Source: Spirogloea muscicola
Taxonomy: Eukaryota; Streptophyta; Zygnematophyceae; Spirogloeales; Spirogloeaceae
Length of the DNA: 64,000 bases
Reading direction: 5' to 3'
NCBI GenBank assembly: GCA_009602725.1
Contig: WELB01000124.1
Coordinates: 304,155 to 368,154, forward strand
Of this stretch, positions 32,970 to 43,189 are shown piece after piece (position 1 is the stretch's first letter; each line of letters starts with the position of its first letter). The notes under the pieces are model-generated. The model saw only the letters and a list, made by a program, of their open reading frames with translations. It was not told the origin of the DNA and did no database searches. A program made the translations under genes and the position numbers.

Positions 32970-33621
32970 GGGCCGGGTTACATCCGGGTCGGTCGGCCAC
33001 AGTCGTTTTGACCGCGTTTTGACCGGGCGACGTCTTTCCGCCTGCTAGCTACTCAGATTTGCATCTACTGATTAAAGGTTACTGAGAGTCTGCTTGCTGC
33101 TGTCTCAGTCCTTAGCACTCCGGCTCCTTCAGACCTTGTCCATTCCTTTGGGCTGGCCTCTCCCAGCCACCGGTTAATCTGGCCGCGCTTGCTCTTTGTC
33201 CATTCTTATTTGGGCTGGCTTTGCCAGCCCCTCTTCTCTATGGGCGCGCACTTCTCTTTTGACCGCCGGGTCAAGGCCACGGAGGCCGAGGCCGCTTGCA
33301 CGTGCGAATGTGCATTTGAAATTTCGTGTATTTGTAGGGTTTGGTGCCAGCTGTCCCTTTCCGGGCTGGGCCGGGTCGGGGGTGGGGTGGTCGGAATCCA
33401 GACCACCTCGGGAGGTGGTCTGAATTCCGGCCGCCAGCGTGGCAAACGCGCGCGTTTCTTTTTCTTCAACGCGCCCAATATGAGTCCTGGTCAGCGTCCG
33501 ATGTGGCGCCTTCGTGGCGTGCGACCACGGAGGGGTCGCGCCAGTGTAACGCCGGGTCACTCCATATAATGCGCGACACGTACCCCTCAGCGCGGCCGAC
33601 CGACCCGGTGGAATCCGGCCC
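32970..33621 (+). mobile_element. Non-autonomous PIF/Harbinger-like element with nested insertion
   Basis: Ends are near-identical inverted repeats: GGGCCGGGTTACATCCGGGT at left and the reverse complement of GGGCCGGATTCCACCGGGTC at right, flanked by TTA (32967-32969 and 33622-33624). Interior words (TTTGGTGCCAGCTGTCCCT; GTCAGCGTCCGATGTGGCGC) are shared with the 31692-32966 element, so it is a deletion derivative. It shares one TTA with that element. A retroposon sits inside at 33026-33256. Confidence 0.75.
33026..33256 (+). mobile_element. Retroposon inserted in the Harbinger element
   Basis: The 231-bp insert is flanked by TTTTGACCG (33017-33025 and 33257-33265), a 9-bp target-site duplication. 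It holds two stem-loop tails in series (33155-33185 and 33208-33245) ending in the CCCCTCTTCTCTATGGGCGC type. Confidence 0.7.
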
Positions 33622-33624
33622 TTA

Positions 33625-34270
33625 GAGACCCGGGTCGCTCCTAGACCCGGCCCAATTAGCGGCTTTTCGCATTCCACTCCTTTTTTGGGGCTGGCCTCTC
33701 ACAGCCACCAGTCAATCTGGCCGCGCTTTTCTTTAGAGAAGAGTGGACTGGCGCGTGACTGGCGCCTGCCGGGCGTGACTGGGCGCGTGAAGCGCGTGAA
33801 ATTGGCGTGTGGCGCGCGTGAAGTCGCCGGCGAAGCCGCTTACCGGTACCGTTTGGTTTACCCAAACAGGGGGGACGCTGTTGTCCATTCTTTTCAGGCT
33901 GGCTTGGCCAGCCCTCTTCTCTATGGGCCACCTTTATGTTTCGACCCGTGGTTACTGAGCGGGTCAATCTGCTGTAGGTGATGTGCGTCTCTAAATGTGC
34001 TTGCTTTTGTACTTGGCCATTTGGCTTTCGTTTGTTTCAAATACACGAAAATGTTTCCTTTCATAGTTCTGGCCTCCCTTTCAAGGTCATGCGCACCGCG
34101 CGCATTCTCTCTATGGTCGCGCCATTCTCTTTGTACTTGGCCACTCAGGCCCTCCATCACTTGATACAAGTGGCGCGACCGGCACAGGTTGAAGCTGGAG
34201 TAGCTTATGCCGCATTTGCAAGAGCTCGTTGGCCACCTTCACAAGAGAGAAGGGCTCGCCCGTAGAAATA
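33625..34270 (+). repeat. Retroposon tails and repeat B copy
   Basis: Stem-loop tails at 33675-33730 and 33880-33930 (+). Repeat B lies at 33938-34075, with a diverged GCGCACCGCGCGC box near 34090. No host gene seen. Confidence 0.55.
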
Positions 34271-34830
34271 GAGGGTCTAGGGTTTGGGATTTACTTCGGC
34301 AGCGAGCGGCTTGGTGAACATGCTAGACCCTGAGAAGGACAATTCTTCTTCTTTTCTTGGGCAGAACAAACACTGCTCTGCAGGACTTCACTTTGTGATC
34401 GAAGCAGATGTTGGCCCCACGATGACTGAGTGGACTCTTAACTAATAAGATGCAATCCTCCTCAGACAAGTGCGTCGTTTGACGGACACGTCAAAGAGTA
34501 GAAAGTCAAGTGTCTTGGTTTTATCGCGTCAAAGCCTGGCAGGGGGTGCCAGGCTTTGACGACGCGCCATGGTGGAGGACGCACGGCCGCGTCTGAGCCT
34601 GAGAAGAAATCCGAGGCACCGGGTGTATGCGCGGTCTGCGCGGACTTCGGCAGTCCAAGCGGTGGAAAAAGAGAGAAAGAGCCGTTGACCCGCTTAGACG
34701 CCGTCCCGGGGGGAGAGAGAAGAAGAAAGAAATAAACAGCGCTCCCATACGAGAAAAACGCGCGGTGCGCTTGAATTGAAAGCGTGGCCAATTCAAGCCA
34801 ATACATTGTTCAGACAAAAACTAGCGCAAA
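34270..34830. other. Unassigned region with perfect hairpin
   Basis: A perfect 14-bp stem (GTCAAAGCCTGGCA) with a 5-G loop at 34528-34560. A minus-strand GCGCACCGCGCG-type repeat box is at 34750-34800. No gene recognised. Confidence 0.5.
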
Positions 34831-34834
34831 GGAA

Positions 34835-35589
34835 TGGGGGTCTTGTCGACCTGTCCAACGACCACTGCTGGAGCTGCGGGATGAGCTGGGCAGCAACAGT
34901 GGCAGGAGGGATGGCAGGGCTGGGAATGAGGGCCGGAAATGCCGATGAGGGCCTGGACGACCTGTCCTTCATCCACTTCTGGAGCTGCTCGAGGAGGAGG
35001 GCAGGAGCAGTGGCAGGAGGGATGGTGGAGGGGGGAGAGAGGGCCGGAAATGTTGATGCAGGCCTTGACGACCTGTCCGTCATTCACTCCTGGAGCCGCT
35101 AAGGGGGTAGGGCAGCAGCAGTGGCAGGAGGGATGGCAGAGGGGGGTAAGGAGGGCCGGATAAGCCGATGAGGGGCTTGACGAGCTCTCCTTCATCCACT
35201 TCTGGAGCCGCTCGAGGCGGAGGGCAGCAGCAGTGGTAGGAGGGAAGGTGGAGGGGGGAAGGAGGCCGGAAAACTTGATGCGGGCCTTGACGACCTGTCC
35301 GTTATCCACTCCTGGAGCCGCTAAGGGGGTAGGGCAGCAGCAGTGGCAGGAGGGATGGCGGGAGGGGAAAGAGGGCTGGAAATGCCGATGAGGGCCTTGA
35401 CGACCTGTCCTTCATCCACTTCTGGAGCCGCTCGAGGAGGAGGGCAGCAGCAGTGGCAGGAGGGATGGTAGAGGGGGGAAGGGGGGCCGGAAAAGTTGAT
35501 AAGGGCCTTGACGCCCTGTCCGTCATCCACTCCTGAAGCCGCTAAGGGGGTAGGCCAGCAGCAGTGGCAGAAGGGATGGCGGGGGGGGN
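34835..35589. repeat. 111-bp minisatellite, at least 7 copies
   Basis: The CCTGTCC anchor falls at 34850, 34961, 35072, 35184, 35294, 35404 and 35515, a period of 110-112 bp. Two variants alternate: CTTCATCCACTTCTGG with CTCGAGG, and CGTCATCCACTCCTGG with CTAAGGGGG. This gives a higher-order period of about 221 bp. The array runs into an assembly gap (35589-35896), so its true size is unknown. Confidence 0.9.
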
Positions 35590-35896
35590 NNNNNNNNNNN
35601 NNNNNNNNNNNNNNNNNNNNNNNNNNNNNNNNNNNNNNNNNNNNNNNNNNNNNNNNNNNNNNNNNNNNNNNNNNNNNNNNNNNNNNNNNNNNNNNNNNNN
35701 NNNNNNNNNNNNNNNNNNNNNNNNNNNNNNNNNNNNNNNNNNNNNNNNNNNNNNNNNNNNNNNNNNNNNNNNNNNNNNNNNNNNNNNNNNNNNNNNNNNN
35801 NNNNNNNNNNNNNNNNNNNNNNNNNNNNNNNNNNNNNNNNNNNNNNNNNNNNNNNNNNNNNNNNNNNNNNNNNNNNNNNNNNNNNNNNNNNNNNNN
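35589..35896. other. Assembly gap
   Basis: Run of N. It interrupts the 111-bp minisatellite on its right side. Confidence 0.99.
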
Positions 35897-36470
35897 CGGC
35901 GGGGGGCAATGGGGCCGTTGCCGTCGCCGCCGGCGGCGGCGACGGCGGCGGCACGAGCGGCGGGCGCGGGCGCTCCAACGGTCGGGAAGGGGGAAGGGGG
36001 GGGGGGGCGAGGAGAAGAGCCAAGGAGGCAAATTGGAGCTACCCTCGTTACACCTGTTGAGTTCTGTGCTTCCAGACGGATTAGATGGTGCCACTTCTCG
36101 ATTAATAGCACTGGCAGCACGAGTATTGGCCATCTCAGAAATAAGAACAGAAACGGAAAATGGATTATCTTACAAGGATACAGAGAAGCAAATCCTAGAG
36201 AACTAGAAGCGGACAAGTAGGCAACATGCAAAAGCAAACAAAAGCAGACAAACCAGAGATACTCCGAGGAGGCAGACGAAGGTAGAGATGCGCGCGCCCG
36301 GCAGCGCGCCCCGTAAGCAGAAGAATAGAGAGATGGGAAGAACAAGCAGCGCGCGCAAGGCTGAAGTGACAGTGAGTGTACAGGCGGTGGAGCTTTGTAT
36401 CCCGATGCTGGGGCGACCCCTGGAGGGCACGGAGGGGTGGCACGAAGAGCCTTGGGGCTGAGGCTCGACA
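35897..36470. other. Region right of gap, no gene seen
   Basis: A GGC-rich start, then AT-richer sequence to about 36230. Frames through it are shadows of the low-complexity GGC tract. Not recognised. Confidence 0.35.
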
Positions 36471-36474
36471 AAGA

Positions 36475-36775
36475 AAAGGGCTCGCCCATTGAGGATAGGG
36501 GCTGGAAAAGGCAAGCCCAAAAAAGAATAAACAAAGGACGAGAAGGGGCCAGGGAAAGCACTAAGAACAACAAGCACAAAAAGGAACGAAGGAGCTACGC
36601 AGCCTCAGGTCAGAGAGACTGGTGGGTCCTTGGAAGCGGGTCCCCTGACCAGAGCCAGAGAGAAGGGCTCGCCCATTGAGGATAAGGGCTGGAAAAGCCA
36701 GCCCAGAAAAGAATGAACAAAGGACGAGAAGGGGCCAGGGGAAGTACGAAGAACAACAAGCCAGAGGAGTTGGGC
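36475..36775 (-). mobile_element. Two LINE 3' ends in minus orientation
   Basis: Tail stem-loops at 36480-36520 and 36665-36705, with the LINE tail body (GGGGCCAGG.AA.GCACTAAG) and, at 36600-36660, the minus-sense LSDLRLL/SGSGQGT end. The two copies are in tandem, one inserted into the other. Confidence 0.6.
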
Positions 36776-36779
36776 AGAG

Positions 36780-37056
36780 GAGTTCGAACCAGGGAGCCCA
36801 GGAGCAGCCTTGCCGCTGCTCGCCGCCGCAGCCGCCGCCGCAATCTGCTGCGGGGCCTGCTGCGCCGGCCTGCGCCCAGGAGGTGGAGTCGCCGTCGGAC
36901 GGCGGCGCACGGGGCCTGTCTTCCGCTGCGCCTATGCGCTAGCTTTGCCTGTGTATTTGGTTGATCCCTAAACCCTTAACAGCCGAACTAAATAGGGACT
37001 GCTCTCTCTAACTGCGTGTGTGTAGGGCGAGGTTCCTTACAATTTGGTATCAGGGT
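36780..37056 (+). mobile_element. LTR-like end with tRNA-Met-type primer site
   Basis: At 37042-37052 the sequence reads TTGGTATCAG just after a run ending CCTTACA. This arrangement is typical of the 3' end of a copia-type LTR followed by its primer-binding site. The preceding 150 bases would be the LTR end. No pol region is seen to the right, so it is a fossil of uncertain family. Confidence 0.3.
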
Positions 37057-37880
37057 TTATCTGGGGCAAGCCAGCCCGCCACCTGGCGGGCCCACTTGTC
37101 CCAAATACGCCGGTATGTGATGCCAACAGAGCCACGTGGCTTAGTCAGACGGCTGGTTCATTACAGTGCGCCTGTTGCTGTGCTCCGCCACAAATGATGG
37201 TGCACCAAGTGGGACTCCAAAGGGGGTGAGGCGCCTAGATAGAGAGGAAGAAGAGAAGACGCTCCCAGCAGAGGGTGGTGGCTGTGAGAGGCCAGCCCAG
37301 GAAGAGAGAATGAACAAGAATGAAGAAGGAAGACTCTTCCAGTAATGGGCGATGGCTGTGAGTGGCCAGCCCAGAAAAAAGGATGGCCAAGCTCGAATTG
37401 GCCAGAAAAGCGTCAAGGGACACATCGACTCAAGTGGCTCTGGGTGCTCATAGCCCCTGTTGAGCAGCCAAAGGTCCGAGAAACTAGTCTCCGGAAGAAA
37501 GAGGAGTCCGGCACCTTGGGAGCAGCTTCAAGAAGTCTGGGAAGAATGGACGCTTCCAGGAGAGGGAGTTCTGGGAGGCTTTGCGGAGACCAAGCGGCAC
37601 AGTTCTTTGCCCGGAAGGTCGAGCTGTGGGCGCCAGCTGCTGTATGTGGAGGGCGGCGAAGACGCCCGTCACGTCGTCCAGGCTGCCAGCCAATTGATGT
37701 GAACGGCGAGGTCGGCATGAGGACGCCGGCATGCGTCAGTGGCCTTCATGGCTCAGTTGTGAGCCAGCGCAGAGAAACCCTGCCAGTGGCATCGCTTGGC
37801 CCACGCCTATCGTAGATTGCAATTCTCCACCTTGCCGCTCCCTGTTCGCCAGAGAAGGTCACCGGGGTGGCCATACCCGA
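37056..37880 (-). repeat. Repeat cluster at 3' side of F-box copy 2
   Basis: Two minus tails with stem-loops (37255-37310 and 37330-37390) are followed by a minus LINE fragment (37560-37730; DDVTGVFAALHIQQLAPTAR) and a segment shared with 45440-45620 (GTGAGCCA.CGCAGAGAA). Confidence 0.55.
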
Positions 37881-38898
37881 CGGTAGGAGGGAGGGGGATG
37901 CCTCCCGGAGCTCCTCTGCAATGGCGCCGCGCTCCACACTGTCGGAACTGTTGCGCACATCCAAGCCAAGACCTTCGATCAGGTGCAGGTCCAGGGTGGC
38001 GCATACTCTGCAAACAAAAGCTTCATCACCACTCCCCAACCTTGAACGAAATGATGGGGTGGGCCTGAGCCTGCCCAATGTTGTTGCCTATGCAAGGCCA
38101 GCCCAAATGGATGGAAGGGGCCGGGAAGCAGCAAAGCAAGGGGCTACTCCGAATGGGTGCTCAATGACCCGTGCTCAACAGCCGCAAGTCGGAGTACCTA
38201 GCAGCAAGAAAGAGTCGCCAAGTGACCAGCCTAATGGACGTATACAGAGCCACTTTGCCAGTACTGTGAGAAGGGTGCCAGAGTTGTCTAGACATCTTGA
38301 ACACACCCGCAACGGATGCAGCAGGGAGCGTGGAACTTCCTACTTCACAGAAGTCTCAATATAGGTATCGAGCTCTCCTGGACTCCTGTCGACGCAGGAC
38401 AATGATGATCAGGCACGCTGCCTTATTCACAAAGTCAGAGTAGTGTAGCAGCCCAAATTGACCCAATATCAGTAGAAGTCAGTAAAGGACGCTGCATCAG
38501 GAAAAACTCTGTAGTTGTCAGAATATATGACACCCAGAAAACGTCCAAGATGCCAATGGGGCTGACGTTGCACGATGAGGCCATTCATCCGAGATTATTG
38601 GCTATGCTGTCCACCTCGCATTGGCAATATGTGCAGCAATCTATAACCACTGCTGTGACTCCCGAGCAGGACTGACTTGACTCAAGAAAACTTGCCGCAT
38701 CAGGGCCTCTGCCTGCATGAACTAGAGCAGGGCTGACTTCACATCATTGCAAGCAATGTGATGTGACAATCTGACAAAATATAGTTGACTAGCAAAGCAA
38801 AGGAGCGAGTGGCTGTTCACGTTGCAGACACAGAAGAGATATGTGCCTAACCCCTCTTCCTGCCAGTCGCTGTCAACGAAGATATTGAAAAGAATATA
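37880..38898 (-). other. 3' flank of F-box copy 2, duplicated
   Basis: Conserved with the 3' flanks of copies 1 and 3, e.g. GTGCAGGTCCAGGGTGGCGC at 37981 (also near 28155 and 46001) and GATGGGGTGGGCCTGAGCCT at 38053. Confidence 0.6.
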
Positions 38899-41293
38899 TC
38901 AAATAGCAGTGTCACGATGAACGCAAAATTTGAAAAAGAATTCATGAGCTGGACCAAAGTCGGCCTCCCATCGCTCTTCCACCCTCTCCAGACGAGCTAC
39001 TCTCGCGAGTGGCAGAATTATGTCTGCAACATCTTGCGGCAGCCGTTTGACCTTTGTATAAGAGAGGCCGGCCACATGCACATATGCTAAATGGCTGCAA
39101 GTGGCTAGGAGGTCGGCAATCATCTGGATGTAAAACTCTCGTTGGGGAACTGCCAGCAACAGCAGAAGCGCACAACTTGCAGGCGTGTGCATGGGCTCAC
39201 CTAGCGAGAGATACTCTGCTCCATAACCTCACCTTCATATATGTTTGGACCAAAGGCATCTCTTGCGGGTCTCTGCCTGGATCCCATTGCCACCTCTGTA
39301 GTGCATGGAAACGCCAGTAACTTCTGACTGCACCATGTATCCCAAGGCCTTGCAAAGGGCACGCTACCAAGCTCCAGGCTAACAAGCTTACTGCAGTCGG
39401 CAAGGATTGTTGTCCAGTCCCTCCTACGGTGCAGGTGAAAGTCACCAAGTTGAAGTGCTGATAGGCCAGAGCACCAGCCGCCGAGTTTCCAGAAGCTCCG
39501 CATAAGTACGTCTGGGCCCGAACAAGAAATAAACTCGAGGGACGGAGCGATGAAAGTCTGGTAGGAAAGTTCAAGTCCGTCCCAAAGAAGCAAAATGTCT
39601 TCATACTAAGGGCCACTAGTTGCGGGGCTTTCCCAAGAAGGCACATAAACGCGAAGCTCTCACCGTCCACCAGTTCAACCTCAGCACCAAAAGGGATGGA
39701 AGCTCGTTGCTGGCGACCGGCCACAGATCGGAAGCATTACCAGAGCCAAGAATGTGAAGTTCTTGCAACTGCGAGCAAGAGGCAGCTAGGCCCTTGATAG
39801 CATCAGTGCATCTGTCATCTTCTGAGATTCTTATCTCTACTATCTGCCATCTCGAGAATCTGGCTGCAGCTGACTCCGGCAGCAGCCCGTAGCGAATCCA
39901 GGGCCTGTGGCTGTGCAACGGCGTCAGCGAGCAGCATGATGATATTAGCGCCTCAGAGCAGTCTGACGACAGCCTTGGACACGCTTGAAGGCAGACCTGC
40001 TGCAGCAGCGGGCAAGCGCAGGCTAGCGCAAGAATCCCGGCGACCGTAATGTTGTCATAGCCAGTCAAGAGGAGCTATCGTAGCTGCGGCAAATTGTGGG
40101 AATGCATCGAAGTCCTGCGTCTGTGAGAGAAGTAGAGGGCCGCTTGACGCTGCTGCAGCAGGTCTGCCTTCAAGCGTGTCCAAGGCTGTCGTCAGACTGC
40201 TCTGAGGCGCTAATATCATCATGCTGCTCGCTGACGCCGTTGCACAGCCACAGGCCCTGGATTCGCTACGGGCTGCTGCCGGAGTCAGCTGCAGCCAGAT
40301 TCTCGAGATTGCAGATAGTAGAGATAAGAATCTCAGAAGATGACAGATGCACTGATGCTATCAAGGGCCTAGCTGCCTCTTGCTCGCAGTTGCAAGAACT
40401 TCACATTCTTGGCTCTGGTAATGCTCTCGATCTGTGGCCGGTCGCCAGCAACGAGCTTCCATCCCTTTTGGTGCTGAGGTTGAACTGGTGGACGGTGAGA
40501 GCTTCGCGTTTGGGTGCCTTCTTGGGAAAGGCCCCGCAACTAGTGGCCAGCTCCTTGAGATGCTTGCACGAGACAACGTTAATTTGGATCTCCGCGTTTG
40601 CAGAGGGCGTTATCAATCACACGGGCCCGTCAAACGCCCGGATTTTGACAAGAAGGGTAGGCCAATTTTGCTCTGCAGTGACAGAATATTGACCATATAT
40701 ACAAGCGTCTAGGCCAAAGCACGTACTACAGATTAGAATGGCAGCTCACCAGAGAAGTTGCACTCAAATATGGAGAGGCTTTCGAGGACCGTGAGCTGCG
40801 CAACGACGTGGACCAGAACGGCCGGGGGGCGCTGGAGAACCAGCCCCCGCACAATCCGTGCATGGGCAACAAGAGTACTTAATCCGTCAAGCAGCCGCTC
40901 TGTTGGTACGTGATCGTGGTTATCGTGTTGGCATGCGGACCGCAGGGTCACCCGCAGGTCTGAGAGTGCAGTGGCGGCCGTCAGCGAGGGGAAGTCAGAG
41001 AAAGTCGCGGAGAAGTGAACGGTGAGGCGTAGCAGCGTGAGATTCGGGAAGGCTGTGGCCAGCGCCGGGCCGAGCTCCCGCTTGTAGAGCACCGATGGCC
41101 CCTGCCGTTTGCTGAGCTGCCTGCGCTCGCGCAGCGCGAGCTCGGTGACGGAGGCTTTGACCAGGCAGCGCCAGCGGCGGCAGACGCGCGCGAGCGGGAG
41201 CCAGCCGGGGAAGGCGCCAAGCGGGGCGTGGGCGTACGGCGCCGCGGCGCGGGAAAGGATCGGCTCCAGCCACTCGTCCGGCAGGCGGTCCAT
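38899..41293 (-). pseudogene. F-box / LRR gene copy 2, disrupted by inverted duplication
   Basis: Exon 1 (40750-41293) is intact: MDRLPDEWLEPILSRAAA...LARVCRRWRCLVK, with a GTGAGC donor at the same place and phase as copy 1. The LRR exon runs about 39201-40068, and a last exon from 38899 keeps ADLLATCSHLAYVHVAGL. Between them, a 400-bp block of the LRR exon is present again in reverse at 40148-40548, and the LRR frame is broken. No whole product can be read, so it is called a pseudogene; a shortened product from exon 1 is still possible. Confidence 0.7.
39611..40548. repeat. 400-bp inverted duplication inside F-box copy 2
   Basis: The left arm 39611-40010 and right arm 40148-40548 are reverse complements with only a few differences, separated by 137 bp. 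Borders: GGCCACTAGT at 39611 against ACTAGTGGCC ending at 40548, and TGCTGCAGCAGCG at 40000 against CGCTGCTGCAGCA at 40148. The high identity means it formed recently. Confidence 0.9.
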
Positions 41294-41960
41294 GGCGGGC
41301 AGAGCGGCGAGAAGAATGAGGGAGGGAGGGAAGGAGTGAGGGGGCCGGCGCCCGCACAACTGCAGTCGGAGGGGCGGGGGCGGGGGCGCTGGCCGAATGA
41401 GTCGCCGCTGCCGGAAATCGAAACAAGAACGCCATTGTGCTGATATCAATTGCAATCGCTGGAGCGCGGGCCGCGGGCGCTGATCGGCTGGGCCGTGAGA
41501 GCAAGCGGCGCACCGGCCGGTGAATTGCCGCTCAATTACCCCTTGTCTACAAGTGCATAGTGGAGTTTAAAATTTCACAGGCGCCCTCCAGAAGTAGACG
41601 CTTCCAGAATGTTGCCAATCGAGAAAGTGGGGGCACTTCGTCAAATCACTGCCCTCTCCTGGAAGCGTCTTTGCTTATCATGAGAAAGAGTGGCTCCCCC
41701 AACGAGGCAAGGCCGTAATTAGCCAGCTCGAAAAGGATGACAAGGTTTGAAGGGGCCAAATAACGAAGGGGCCAAAAGAGCTATCTCAAAAAGGGTGTAA
41801 ATTGAAGCACTCAATATCTACGAGTGAGGAGCCTCAAATCCGACAGACTAGCTGCCGAAAAACAAATTCCCTGACGAAGTCAGAGGCTGCAGCGAGAGCG
41901 CGGCCAGCACGCAGGTGCAAGGCGTGGGCCATGGACCGCTGCAGGAAAATCTTTCAACTC
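41294..41960. repeat. Upstream of F-box copy 2 and retroposon remnants
   Basis: 41294-41520 is GC-rich upstream sequence. Repeat pieces follow: CTCTCCTGGAAGCGTCTTTGC at 41652 (+) and a minus LINE piece at 41820-41960. Confidence 0.45.
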
Positions 41961-42760
41961 CCTTATCGATTTCAAAGAAAGAATTTCAAAGTGCACCGCG
42001 AGCGCCTTCCCTTGCTCCCGCGGGCAATCTCGAGGCCGCCCGGGCCTGCCACGTGCCGGGTCAGGCCGACCACCGTGCTTGGAGTCAAGAAAAGTGCAGA
42101 GGTCCCCCCCGGCTCGAAAGGCGCTAAGCCTTTTCGCACAAGTGTTCCATCTCCCGCGACTAATGCGGATTGGCGCTTTATTACCTTTGGGCAGCAAGTA
42201 TAGATTGAGATTCATGACCGGCAGGACGCAGCTAGTGGGACAAATCGGCCTGAAGTGGCCTCCCTTTCAGTCCATGCGCACCGCGCGCCTTCTTTTTGCT
42301 CGGTAGCCGCATCCTTCTCCCCCTCGTCTGATCAGCTCTGATCAGCGTCCACCCCCCCAGCCCCCTCCTCCCCTTCCCATCCTGTCCCGTTCTGCCATGG
42401 CCCCGCAGTCGCTGCTTAGCTCGTACTTTGGCCCCTTCGAACCTTGTCAATTCTTTTCGCGCTGGCTTCTCACAGCCCTTGCCCCCATTGGGAGAGCCAC
42501 TTCTTCATCCTCCGCAGCACTGCACATCGATCCCGCGGCCTCGCGCCTGCCCAGAGTGCCCGCCCCCCTCCGCCGGCGCTTCCGCCGGCGGCTGCGCCGG
42601 ACCATCCGGGGACGATCTCGTCGGCACCCCGCTCCTTGCACCTGCGACTCAAGTGTGCTCTCACGCTTCCGTAGCCCCTTCGAGCTTTGTCATTCATCTT
42701 CCTGGGCTGGACAGTCACAGCCATTGCCCTCTACTTAACGAGTCTCTCTTTCTTTCTTTT
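41960..42760 (+). repeat. Retroposon tails and unassigned sequence
   Basis: Stem-loop tails at 42460-42515 (AGCCCTTGCCCCCATTGGG type) and 42695-42745 (+). A GCGCACCGCGCGCC box at 42277. The rest is not recognised. Confidence 0.5.
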
Positions 42761-42821
42761 GCACCCTGGTGGTGGGCAGGCGGACTGCGGCTGCGACCCT
42801 CACCGTCGTGCGACCGTGGGC

Positions 42822-43165
42822 CGCTAGGCTTCTGGCCAGCGAAGCGCGCCTGTGGGAGTGCCGTCAGCTGCCGGGCATCCAGGCTCTCGCGGACCTCACC
42901 TCATGCAGGACCTCACCCCGGCGCCTGGGCGGCGGCCGCCGCCACCGCGCGGCAAGGAGGCCGCGGCGGGGTCTTGGCGCTGCCCTTGTCCCTGAGGGAC
43001 GCCCGACGTCCCGTCGTGGCCCGTCTGCCGCGCCGTGGCGGCGGTCGCCGCCCACGCGCCGAGGGTGAGATAGATAGTCTACGAGGGCCCATGATTCCTG
43101 CAGCCGCCGGCACTTCTGCAGGCGCGCGTCGCCGGCCAGGAGCCTGGCGGCCCGGCTGCGAGCAT
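42822..43165. repeat. Imperfect inverted repeat
   Basis: The left arm (plus reading AARLLASEARLWECRQL, 42822-42875) and right arm (minus reading AARLLAGDARLQKCRRL, 43165-43110) are inverted copies, diverged by about a fifth, with GC-rich sequence between. Possibly two inverted copies of one repeat. Confidence 0.6.
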
Positions 43166-43189
43166 CCTCCGCCTTCGTGCTAGGGTTGA

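Noticed and set aside
34835-35589. Possible CRISPR-like array
   Set aside because: The units are contiguous and similar throughout with no unique spacers, and the genome is eukaryotic: a minisatellite.
36960-36980. CCCTAAACCC, a telomere-like word
   Set aside because: A single occurrence with no array; it sits inside LTR-like sequence.
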